Under the pieces are notes generated by a model. That model did no database searches and had not been told where the DNA came from. It worked only from the letters and a program-made list of their open reading frames with translations. DNA of 64,000 bases. It comes from JBDHWG01 sp039810085. GTDB taxonomy: Bacteria > Chloroflexota > Anaerolineae > Epilineales > JAHCIE01. Of this stretch, positions 51,928 through 58,821 are shown piece after piece. The translations under genes and the position numbers were made by a program. Positions within the stretch are counted from its first letter, which is position 1; each line of letters opens with the position of its first letter. The stretch spans positions 237,370-301,369 of the forward strand of contig JBDHWG010000002.1 in NCBI GenBank assembly GCA_039810085.1, written 5' to 3'.

Positions 51928-52386
51928 TCACTTCGGCGGGCGGGTCGGCGACGGGTAGTCGACGATGTTCTCCCACTCCGAGGCGTCGGAGCGGGCGACG
52001 ACGGCGACCACCGGCTCGCTATCGCTCAGATTGTAGACCTCGTGCGGCACGCCCGGCTCGATGAAGATGAAGTCGCCCGCTTCGTTGTCCATCGAGTACT
52101 GGAGATCAGGGCCGAAGATGTGGCGCACCCGGCCGTGGAGAATGTAGAGCATAACCTCGAAGCCGACGTGGATGTGGGCGTAGGCGATGCCGCCAGGCGG
52201 CACGGTCGCCACGTTCATCGATAGGGACTTCGCGCCGACGTTCTTCGCCGACAGACCAGTCTTGTAGCGGATGTTGTTCCAGCCGCGCCAGGTCCCGCTG
52301 CCCCGCACCGACAGAATGCCTTCACCCCGGTCCACGCCGTCGTTGATATCGTGCGCCGGCGCCTCGACCTTCACCTCAGTCGCCAT
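51928..52386 (-). CDS. Cupin domain protein
   Basis: A 152-residue single-domain cupin. The metal motif is partly visible: AYAHIHVGFEVMLYILHGRVRHI (G-x5-HxH-x3,4-E-x6-G) and the second motif GDFIFIEPGVPHEVYN (G-x5-PxG-x2-H). The fold probably binds one metal ion; such proteins are isomerases, dioxygenases or sugar-binding regulators. ATG 52386 is used because AAAGG is well spaced from it; ATG 52395 lies almost on that site. It is the last gene of the operon with the RraA-like and aminotransferase genes (21 bases after RraA). Confidence 0.85.
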   Translation of the reverse strand: MATEVKVEAPAHDINDGVDRGEGILSVRGSGTWRGWNNIRYKTGLSAKNVGAKSLSMNVATVPPGGIAYAHIHVGFEVMLYILHGRVRHIFGPDLQYSMDNEAGDFIFIEPGVPHEVYNLSDSEPVVAVVARSDASEWENIVDYPSPTRPPK

Positions 52387-52407
52387 GTTGCTCATCCTTT
52401 CTCTACG

Positions 52408-53067
52408 TTAGACCAGGAACTTGAGCCGCGACTCGCGGCCCGCGCCGAGCGCCTGGCTGTGCTCGTCGAAGTTTAGCATGTCCAGCAGACTCTCGCCGTC
52501 CTCCATCCGCGCCAGGATCGTCGCCTCCCGCGCCTGAATCGCCTCGGCCAGCGGGATCAGCTCCGCCAGCTCCGCCAGCTCCGCCACGATGACGCCGTCG
52601 TCGTCGCCGAAGACGATGTCACCCGGCGAGACCGTCACGCCCCCGCAACGCACCGGAATCTGCGTCTCGAACAGACGTGCCGTCGTGCCCGCCATCGGCG
52701 TGACCGCGCGGGCGTAGACAGGCAAGTCCAGCTCGCGCACGTGGGCCGTGTCGCGGACGGGGCCGTCGATGACCAGTCCGGCCAGCCCCTTGCGCTGCGC
52801 CTCGGTCGAAAATAGCTCGCCCGCCACGGCGCGCAGGCTGCCTTGCGTGTCCACGACCAGCGCCTCACCGGGCGTAGCGTCGCGGAGGGCCTTAATGACC
52901 GTGAGGAAGTCGTCCTTGCACGTCGCGGTATGCGCGATGCCAATGAGCTTCCGCCCCCGCTGCAAGGGCCGCATCCCGGCGTCCATCGTGCGTAGCCCCT
53001 TGCAGGCATCGCACAGGCTCGGTGTGTCCAGATCGAGCAGCCGCGCCTTGATTTCGTCGAAGTCCAT
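52408..53067 (-). CDS. RraA-like protein (HMG/OHCU aldolase family), first copy
   Basis: A 219-residue member of the RraA/HMG aldolase superfamily. TPSLCDACKGLRTMDAGMRPL is the N-terminal substrate region. ALVVDTQGSLRAVAGELFSTEAQRKGLAGLVIDGPVRDT contains the G-D/G-E...R-D signature used for a divalent metal and pyruvate-like substrate. SPGDIVFGDDDGVIV ends the fold. True RraA inhibits RNase E, but most such genes in catabolic clusters are aldolases or decarboxylases for oxaloacetate-like acids, which fits here. ATG 53067 lies two bases after the stop of the aminotransferase gene. Confidence 0.85.
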   Translation of the reverse strand: MDFDEIKARLLDLDTPSLCDACKGLRTMDAGMRPLQRGRKLIGIAHTATCKDDFLTVIKALRDATPGEALVVDTQGSLRAVAGELFSTEAQRKGLAGLVIDGPVRDTAHVRELDLPVYARAVTPMAGTTARLFETQIPVRCGGVTVSPGDIVFGDDDGVIVAELAELAELIPLAEAIQAREATILARMEDGESLLDMLNFDEHSQALGAGRESRLKFLV

Positions 53068-53069
53068 GT

Positions 53070-54401
53070 CTAGGCGGCTCCCAGGTCCGCCATGCCGGCG
53101 CGGATGGCCGCCACGAACGCATCGAGGTCGGCGTCGGTCATCGGCGTAGACAGGCAGCCCATGCCGCGTCCCGTGAAGGCGACGCCGTGGTTGAGCGCGG
53201 CGAGGTAGAGCTGCGCCAGTGACTGCCGGTCGCCCCTGCTCGCGGCGGCGTAGTCGGTGACCGGCTTGTCGGTGAAGTGGATGTTGAACACTGAGCCGAT
53301 GTGAGTCACCTGGGCAGGGATGCCAAGGTCGGCGAACACGTCGCACAACTGCCCCGCCAGCCGCCCCGTCATGCTCGCCAGACGGTCGTATTGGGCTGGC
53401 GTCATCTCCTCCAACGTCGCCAGTCCGGCCGCCATCGTCAGCGGGTTGGCGTTGAACGTCCCGCCGTGGCCGATGTGGTCGGCGCGGCGCGGGTCGAAGC
53501 GGCTCATGATGTCCTCGCGCCCGCCGACAGCGCCGACCGGCAGCCCGCCGCCGATAATCTTACCCAGCGTTGTCAGGTCGGGCGAGACGCCGTAGTAGCC
53601 CTGCGCCCCGTGGTAGCCGATGCGGAAGGCAATGATTTCGTCGAAGATGAGGACGATGCCGTGCTGCTGCGTCACGTCGCGCAGTGTGCGCAAGAAGTCG
53701 GGGTGGGCCGGGATGACGCCGCCGGAGCCGAGCACCGGCTCGATGATAACCGCCGCCAGGTCGTCCTTGTGCGCCTCGATGATGGCGGCGGCGCGCTCGG
53801 CGTCGTTGAAGGGCAGCATCACGATGGTGTCGGCGACGGCCTGGGGGATGCCGGCGTTCTTCGTGACCGTCCCCGCGCCCACCGCGCCGCCCGCTGCGAC
53901 ATCCACGGCGGCGTAGTCATGGCTGCCGTGGTAGCTGCCCTCGAACTTGGCGAGCTTCTCGCGGCGGGTGAAGGCGCGCGCCGCCCGAATCGCCAGCGCC
54001 GTCGCCTCAGTACCGGAGTTGGTGAAGCGCAGCAGGTCGATGCTGGGCAGGCGCTCCTTGAGCCGCTCCGCCAGCGCCACCTCCAGTTCCGTCGGCGCGG
54101 CGACAGACATGCCGAGGGTGAGATGCTCCTGGACGGCCGCGACAACCTTGGGGTGGGCGTGGCCGAGGATGAGCGACGTGTAATTGTTGATGAAGTCGAT
54201 GCGCTCGTTCCCGTCCACGTCCCACACGCGGCTACCTGCGCCGCGCTGGAAGTAGAAGGGATAAGGCTGGATGAAGACCGTGGTGCGGGTGTTGCCGCCG
54301 GGCAGCGCCCGCACGGCGCGCTCGTACAGCTCCCGCGACAGCGGCGTACTGTCGATGTATTGCTCGATGATCTCTTGGGCGCGAACAACAGGCATCGCCA
54401 T
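53070..54401 (-). CDS. Class III PLP-dependent aminotransferase (glutamate-1-semialdehyde aminomutase-like)
   Basis: A 443-residue PLP enzyme. ALPGGNTRTT and WDVDGNERIDFINNYTSLILGHAHP are the N-terminal family phrases, FTNSGTEATALAIRAARA binds the phosphate, IFDEIIAFRIGYHGAQGYYG carries the ring-binding Asp, and TLGKIIGGGLPVGAVGG holds the Schiff-base lysine. The chain closely follows HemL in pattern. No haem-biosynthesis gene is nearby and its partners are an RraA-like aldolase and a cupin, so a catabolic amino-group transfer is more likely than tetrapyrrole synthesis. ATG 54401 has GGAGGAAG upstream. It is the first gene of the minus-strand operon. Confidence 0.88.
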   Translation of the reverse strand: MAMPVVRAQEIIEQYIDSTPLSRELYERAVRALPGGNTRTTVFIQPYPFYFQRGAGSRVWDVDGNERIDFINNYTSLILGHAHPKVVAAVQEHLTLGMSVAAPTELEVALAERLKERLPSIDLLRFTNSGTEATALAIRAARAFTRREKLAKFEGSYHGSHDYAAVDVAAGGAVGAGTVTKNAGIPQAVADTIVMLPFNDAERAAAIIEAHKDDLAAVIIEPVLGSGGVIPAHPDFLRTLRDVTQQHGIVLIFDEIIAFRIGYHGAQGYYGVSPDLTTLGKIIGGGLPVGAVGGREDIMSRFDPRRADHIGHGGTFNANPLTMAAGLATLEEMTPAQYDRLASMTGRLAGQLCDVFADLGIPAQVTHIGSVFNIHFTDKPVTDYAAASRGDRQSLAQLYLAALNHGVAFTGRGMGCLSTPMTDADLDAFVAAIRAGMADLGAA

Positions 54402-54502
54402 GAGCTTCCTCCCTCTAACTATCAGCCAACCTAACCAGAAAATGCAGCGGCTAGTGTAACGCGAACCGTCTGGCGAGTCAACTGGCTAGACCGTCGCCGT
54501 TA

Positions 54503-54530
54503 TTGCATCACGGGCAGATGGTGTTATACT
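54503..54530 (+). promoter_or_regulatory. Promoter of the small two-helix membrane protein gene
   Basis: TTGCAT at 54503-54508 and TATACT at 54525-54530 with a 16-base spacer, about 60 bases before the GGGAGG ribosome-binding sequence of ATG 54599. Confidence 0.55.
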
Positions 54531-54598
54531 TCCGACGCTTCGGCAACTTGCATTGAGGACCCCACGAGTATTCGGGTGTCAGCGCGGGAGGTAACCTG

Positions 54599-55075
54599 AT
54601 GGACAGCGTAGACACGACAGTGAGCCCCGAAGTCGAGCAACAGCGCAAGCTCCTGGAGCGTATCCATGCCAAGCACGAGCAGGTCAGCGCCTACGTCAAA
54701 CAAAACGAGCGCCGCATCTGGCGCATGTCCAACTTCACCATCATTGCCACATCCGCTGCGGCCGTTCTGATGGTCGGCCCGGGCTTCGGCGGCGACAAGT
54801 TCACCACACGCATGGCCGAGCTTCTCCAGGTTGCGGACGACTCCCTGGTCTGGCGCGCCCTCTGCCTGGCCGCGCTGCTCATATCGGTCGGCGTGGCGGT
54901 CCTCAACAAAATGAACCAGTCGCCCGACGCGTCGATGCGCCTGGCCCAGGCCCGGCTCTGCCAGGTGCGGCTCGAAGGGCTTGAGACCGCCGTCGAGGTT
55001 GGTACAACGAGTGTCGCTGACGGCATGAAGCAATACCAGCAGTACGTCAACGATGTGCCGTTCATCCGCGCCTGA
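54599..55075 (+). CDS. Small two-helix membrane protein of unknown function
   Basis: A 158-residue protein with a charged N-terminal helix (PEVEQQRKLLERIHAKHEQV), a first membrane segment (SNFTIIATSAAAVLMVGP), a loop, a second membrane segment (LVWRALCLAALLISVGVAVLN), and a soluble C-terminal helical region (ASMRLAQARLCQVRLEGLETAVEV). I do not recognise a named family. The two-helix-plus-cytosolic-helix layout is reminiscent of SLATT-type proteins, but there is no linked nucleotide-signalling gene, so this is only a similarity of form. ATG 54599 has a perfect GGGAGG seven bases upstream, and it has its own promoter. Confidence 0.8.
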   Translation: MDSVDTTVSPEVEQQRKLLERIHAKHEQVSAYVKQNERRIWRMSNFTIIATSAAAVLMVGPGFGGDKFTTRMAELLQVADDSLVWRALCLAALLISVGVAVLNKMNQSPDASMRLAQARLCQVRLEGLETAVEVGTTSVADGMKQYQQYVNDVPFIRA

Positions 55076-55088
55076 CGCCGCCCTGGAG

Positions 55089-55117
55089 TTGACACACTTC
55101 GCGCCGCGCGATATAGT
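55089..55117 (+). promoter_or_regulatory. Near-consensus promoter of the ridA operon
   Basis: TTGACA at 55089-55094 and TATAGT at 55112-55117 with a 17-base spacer, the strongest match in the window. It precedes ATG 55150 by 32 bases and should drive six + strand genes to 60659. Confidence 0.8.
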
Positions 55118-55149
55118 GAGAGGAACTCACGGCACGAAAGGATGTGCGC

Positions 55150-55608
55150 ATGTCGGCTGAAGCCAGACTGAAGGAGTTGGGGTACGATGTCCAGCCTGCC
55201 GTTCTTGGCAAGGGGAAGTTCGAGCCAGCCGTCCGCACCGGCAACCTCATCTACACCTCCGGCCAGGTATCGAGCCGCGACGGCGTTACCTATGTCGGTA
55301 AGGTCGGCAGCGACCTGACCGTCGAGCAGGGCTACGAGGCGGCGCGGCTATGCGCCCTGAACTGCCTGAGCGCGGCCAAGGCCATCGTCGGCGACCTGGA
55401 CAAAGTCGCCCGCGTCGTCAAGGTACTGGGCATGGTCAACGCCGCCGAGGGCTTTACCCAGACGCCGGATGTCATTCACGGCTGTAGCGACTTGCTGAAT
55501 GAGGTCTTCGGCCCGGTCGGCCGCCACGCGCGGTCTGCCGTCGGGCTGTACCAGTTGCCCGCGAACTATGCCGTGGAAATCGAGATGATCTTCGAGGTGC
55601 GCGACTAG
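55150..55608 (+). CDS. RidA family imine/enamine deaminase
   Basis: A 152-residue protein of the RidA/YjgF/YER057c family. It shows RTGNLIYTSGQVSSRDG, YEAARLCALNCLSAAKAIVGDLDKV and the closing RSAVGLYQLPANYAVEIEMIFEV. It is closer to the longer subgroup in which the deaminase arginine may differ. Family members hydrolyse reactive imines made by PLP enzymes or amine oxidases. The gene leads an operon containing an MSOX-like oxidase, so clearing the imine product is a sensible role. ATG 55150 is chosen over GTG 55144 for its spacing from GAAAGGA. Confidence 0.88.
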   Translation: MSAEARLKELGYDVQPAVLGKGKFEPAVRTGNLIYTSGQVSSRDGVTYVGKVGSDLTVEQGYEAARLCALNCLSAAKAIVGDLDKVARVVKVLGMVNAAEGFTQTPDVIHGCSDLLNEVFGPVGRHARSAVGLYQLPANYAVEIEMIFEVRD

Positions 55609-55613
55609 GCGCG

Positions 55614-56180
55614 ATGGCGGGCGACTACCGCATCTTTGTGGGCGCGTTTCCGACCGGCGACCTGGCAGAGCGCATCCAGGCGCTGCGCCAGCGCCTCGAC
55701 CCGGTGACGGCGCGCATCACGCCGCCGCACGTCACCCTTGCTGGGACGTACTGGCGGCGCGGCCCGGCGACACCCGAGAATGAAGCGGTGGCGATGGCCC
55801 GGCTGCCCGTCGCAGCGGCGCAAGTCGCCCCGTTCGAGCTTGAGCTGGGCGGCGTCGAGTCGTTCCTGCCCCAGACGCGGGTCATCTACCTCCGTGTGGC
55901 TGTGACGCCAGGCCTGCTGGCGGCGCGGCAAGCCATGCTCGGCGTCCTGGGGCGCGACAAGCACCGCGACTTCCACCCGCACCTGACGCTGACGATGCGG
56001 CTGGACGAGCGACGCACGGCCCACGCGCTCGACGAGCTGCGCCACACGACCTGGCACACGGAGCGCTTGCCCGCTCCCATCGACCATCTGTGGTTGATGC
56101 AACGCGGCCTGGACGATAGGGCGTGGCGCTTCATTCACCGCATCGATCTCCAGGGTGAATTGCGCAAGGAGTCCGTATGA
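55614..56180 (+). CDS. 2H phosphoesterase (2'-5' RNA ligase-like)
   Basis: A 188-residue protein with the two HxT/S motifs of the 2H phosphoesterase superfamily: PPHVTLAG near residue 38 and FHPHLTLTMRL near residue 122. They are set in the usual duplicated beta-alpha fold, starting YRIFVGAFPTGDL. Members such as ThpR open 2',3'-cyclic phosphates. The start ATG 55614 is five bases after the ridA stop, and the end overlaps the next gene by four bases (ATGA). Why an RNA-type phosphoesterase sits in an amine-oxidation operon is not clear. Confidence 0.85.
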   Translation: MAGDYRIFVGAFPTGDLAERIQALRQRLDPVTARITPPHVTLAGTYWRRGPATPENEAVAMARLPVAAAQVAPFELELGGVESFLPQTRVIYLRVAVTPGLLAARQAMLGVLGRDKHRDFHPHLTLTMRLDERRTAHALDELRHTTWHTERLPAPIDHLWLMQRGLDDRAWRFIHRIDLQGELRKESV

Positions 56181-57337
56181 GCGAGGTATACGACGTCATC
56201 GTCATCGGCCTGGGTGGGATGGGCAGCGCCACGGCCTACCAACTCGCGCGGCGCGGGAAGCACGTCCTCGGCCTGGAGCGCCACACGCCGGCCCACGATC
56301 AAGGCTCGAGCCACGGCGAGTCGCGCATCATCCGCCAGGCGTACTTTGAGGACCCCGCCTACGTCCCGCTCCTCCTGCGCGCCTACGAGCTTTGGGAGCA
56401 GATCGAGCGCGAGACCGGCGAGGACTTATTGACTATCACCGGCGGGCTGATGATGGGCCGGCCGGACAGCCGCGTCGTCAGCGGTAGCTTGCGCAGCGCC
56501 CGCGAGCACGGGCTGGCTCACGAGATGCTGGACGCCGCCGAGATTCGCCGCCGCTACCCGCCGTTCCACCCCGCGCCCGATGACGTCGCCTTGTTCGAGA
56601 GCAAGGCGGGCTACGTCCGGCCGGAGATGAGCGTCGCGGCCCATCTGAAGCAGGCGCTCGTCCTGGGCGCGGACCTGCGCTTCGAGGAGCCTGTCACACG
56701 CTGGGAAGCGTCGCCGTCGGGCGAGGGCGTGACGGTCACGACGGAGAGGGGGACGTACCAGGCAGGACGCCTCGTCGTGTCGCCGGGGCCGTGGGCGCCG
56801 GACATTCTGGCCGATGTCGGCGTGCCCCTAGAGGTCGAGCGCCAGGTGCTCTACTGGTTCGCGCCGGTCGGCGGCATCGACCCGTACCGCCCCGAGCGTT
56901 TCCCCATCTACATCTGGGACACGGGCGACAACATCCAGTTCTATGGCTTTCCGGCCTACGACGGGCCGGCGGACGGCGTCAAAGTCGCTTTCTTCCGCGT
57001 CCCTGGCCCACATCATGTCTGCACGCCACAGACCATCGACCGCACCGTGCAGCCAGAGGAGGTTGAGGGCATGCGGGCCGCCATCGCCGAGCGCCTGCCG
57101 ACGCTTAACGGCGACTTCCTCTACGCCAAGACGTGCATGTACACCAACACGCCGGACGAGCATTTCGTGATTGCCCTGCACCCGGCCTACCCCCAGGTCG
57201 CCATCGCCGCTGGCTTCTCCGGCCACGGCTTCAAATTCGCCAGCGTTGTCGGCGAGATCATGGCCGACCTGGCGACCGAGGGCGCGACCCGCTACCCCAT
57301 CGCCCTGTTCAAGCCTGAGCGCTTCGCCAGGGCCTAA
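56177..57337 (+). CDS. solA: Monomeric sarcosine oxidase / N-methyltryptophan oxidase-like flavoenzyme
   Basis: A 386-residue FAD enzyme. The FAD fold is VIVIGLGGMGSATAYQLARRG. GSSHGESRIIRQAYFEDP matches the MSOX/MTOX active-site segment with His46 and Arg50. KTCMYTNTPDEHF places a cysteine (Cys320) where MSOX and MTOX bind FAD covalently, and AAGFSGHGFKFASVVGE is the second FAD contact. It should oxidise an N-methylated amino acid to formaldehyde plus amine, or a related amine, in the cytosol. The exact substrate is open, so the symbol is by family. It overlaps the 2H gene and precedes an RraA-like gene by 18 bases. Confidence 0.88.
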   Translation: MSEVYDVIVIGLGGMGSATAYQLARRGKHVLGLERHTPAHDQGSSHGESRIIRQAYFEDPAYVPLLLRAYELWEQIERETGEDLLTITGGLMMGRPDSRVVSGSLRSAREHGLAHEMLDAAEIRRRYPPFHPAPDDVALFESKAGYVRPEMSVAAHLKQALVLGADLRFEEPVTRWEASPSGEGVTVTTERGTYQAGRLVVSPGPWAPDILADVGVPLEVERQVLYWFAPVGGIDPYRPERFPIYIWDTGDNIQFYGFPAYDGPADGVKVAFFRVPGPHHVCTPQTIDRTVQPEEVEGMRAAIAERLPTLNGDFLYAKTCMYTNTPDEHFVIALHPAYPQVAIAAGFSGHGFKFASVVGEIMADLATEGATRYPIALFKPERFARA

Positions 57338-57355
57338 CCCCCACCCGGAGGCTCC

Positions 57356-58027
57356 ATGTACACCGTTCGCCGTGAGACCCCCCGCCCACCAACCCAAGCC
57401 GTCGAGGCGCTGCGCCCCTTCCCGACGACAGTCCTCTCCGACGCCCTCGGCCGCTACGGCGCGATGGACGCCGGCATCAAGCCCCTCGCCGACGGCATGG
57501 CGTTCTGCGGCATCGCCACGACGGTCAAGACCTTTGCCGCCGACAACCTGATGGTCCACCTCGGCGTCAAGCTCGCCAAGCCCGGTGACGTGCTGGTCAT
57601 CGACGCCGACGGCGTCACCGATACGGCGGTGATGGGTGAGCTTGTCGCGGCATCGGCCAAGCGCCAGGGACTTGTCGGCACCGTGATAGACGGCGCGATC
57701 CGCGACAAGGTGGGCATGCGCGAGTTGGCGTGGCCGGTGTTCGCCCGCGCCGCCGTTCCCAACGGCCCGTTCAAGGCGGACCCCGGCGCGGTGAACGTGC
57801 CTATCGCCTGTGGTGGCGTCGTGGTCAATCCGGGCGACATTGTCGTCGGCGACGACGACGGCGTGGTGGTCGTGCCCCAGGTCGACTGGCAGGCGGTCGC
57901 CCAGGCCGCACAAGCCATCGTGGACCGCGAAGGGACGACACGGGCGCGCATTCTGGCCGGTGAATACATGTGGGACATGCAGAACATGGACAAGGCCCTG
58001 GCCGGGTTCAAAGTACGCTGGGAGTAG
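57356..58027 (+). CDS. RraA-like protein (HMG/CHA aldolase family), second copy
   Basis: A 223-residue paralogue of the gene at 52408. FPTTVLSDALGRYGAMDAGIKPL, GDVLVIDADGVTDTAVMGELVAASAKRQGLVGTVIDGAIRDKVGM and NPGDIVVGDDDGVVVVP give the full superfamily signature, including the G-E-L and R-D residues for metal and keto-acid binding. It is probably a metal-dependent aldolase or decarboxylase of a 4-hydroxy-4-methyl-2-oxoglutarate-like acid. GGAGG lies five bases before ATG 57356. Its operon context with solA mirrors the other copy, which sits with an aminotransferase. Confidence 0.87.
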   Translation: MYTVRRETPRPPTQAVEALRPFPTTVLSDALGRYGAMDAGIKPLADGMAFCGIATTVKTFAADNLMVHLGVKLAKPGDVLVIDADGVTDTAVMGELVAASAKRQGLVGTVIDGAIRDKVGMRELAWPVFARAAVPNGPFKADPGAVNVPIACGGVVVNPGDIVVGDDDGVVVVPQVDWQAVAQAAQAIVDREGTTRARILAGEYMWDMQNMDKALAGFKVRWE

Positions 58028-58029
58028 AG

Positions 58030-58821
58030 ATGCGCTTCTCCTTCGTCCACATCACCGACCACCACATCCTGCCCGCGGAGACCGACCTGGCGCGCGGGTT
58101 CAACACGGCGTATAGCTTTCGCAAGACGCTCCGCCACATCGCTGACACCCTGAGCGGGCGCTTCGATTTCATCATTAGCACGGGGGACCTGGTCAACACC
58201 GGCGAGGACGCGCAATATGTGAACTTCGCCCGCATGGTGGGGCTAGCGCACGGGTCGCCCCCACCGGGGCCGCAACGCATCACCATCGAGGGCTTGCACG
58301 GCTGCCCAATCTACTTCCTGGGCGGCAACCACGACCCGCGCGCCGCCTTCTACCGCCACATCTTTGGCGTCGAGCGCGACGGCCTCCTCAACGCGACGTT
58401 CCTCCATCGCGGCGTGCAGTTCGTGTGCTTCGACTGGGGGCCGGACGTGAAGGCCGTCGCCAGCCCGGCGATGCTGACGTTCCTGGACAACGCCCTGCGC
58501 GCGCCGCAGCCGTCGATCCTGCTGTGCCACCACGCCGTCACACCTGTGGGCGCGGCCTGGCTGGACAACTTCCTGGCCGACGACCTGGACGCCTTCTGGG
58601 ACACAATTCGCGGGCGCAATGTACTCGGCATCTTCACCGGCCACGTCCACATGACATATGAGCAAATCGTCGAGGGCATTCCGGTGTTCGGCCTGCGCTC
58701 GACGATGTTCCAGTTCGCGCCGACGCCCCAGCCCACGCTCGTGCTGGACGCGCCGCACTACCGCCTCGTCAGCGTGGACGACGGTGTACTGACGACGCGG
58801 GTGTTCGAGGTCCCGATTTGA
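58030..58821 (+). CDS. Calcineurin-like metallophosphoesterase
   Basis: A 263-residue cytosolic phosphoesterase. The dinuclear metal site is complete: FVHITDHH (DxH), IISTGDLVN (GD), FLGGNHDPRA (GNHD), LLCHHAV (H) and FTGHVHMTYE (GHxH). The pattern resembles 3',5'-cyclic nucleotide phosphodiesterases of the CpdA type, but the substrate is not certain. ATG 58030 starts two bases after the RraA stop; a longer upstream frame is read through the RraA gene and is rejected. The stop TGA overlaps the TTG start of the next gene. Confidence 0.9.
   Translation: MRFSFVHITDHHILPAETDLARGFNTAYSFRKTLRHIADTLSGRFDFIISTGDLVNTGEDAQYVNFARMVGLAHGSPPPGPQRITIEGLHGCPIYFLGGNHDPRAAFYRHIFGVERDGLLNATFLHRGVQFVCFDWGPDVKAVASPAMLTFLDNALRAPQPSILLCHHAVTPVGAAWLDNFLADDLDAFWDTIRGRNVLGIFTGHVHMTYEQIVEGIPVFGLRSTMFQFAPTPQPTLVLDAPHYRLVSVDDGVLTTRVFEVPI

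Noticed and set aside
52408..53067. Calling the RraA-like proteins RNase E inhibitors
   Set aside because: Both copies sit in catabolic operons and keep the metal and keto-acid residues of the aldolase branch.
53070..54401. Calling the class III aminotransferase HemL (tetrapyrrole synthesis)
   Set aside because: Sequence motifs fit, but no haem gene is near and the operon partners are an RraA-like aldolase and a cupin; a catabolic role is more likely.
57970..58029. Upstream extension of the metallophosphoesterase
   Set aside because: These codons are an out-of-frame reading of the RraA-like gene; the conserved strand begins at ATG 58030.
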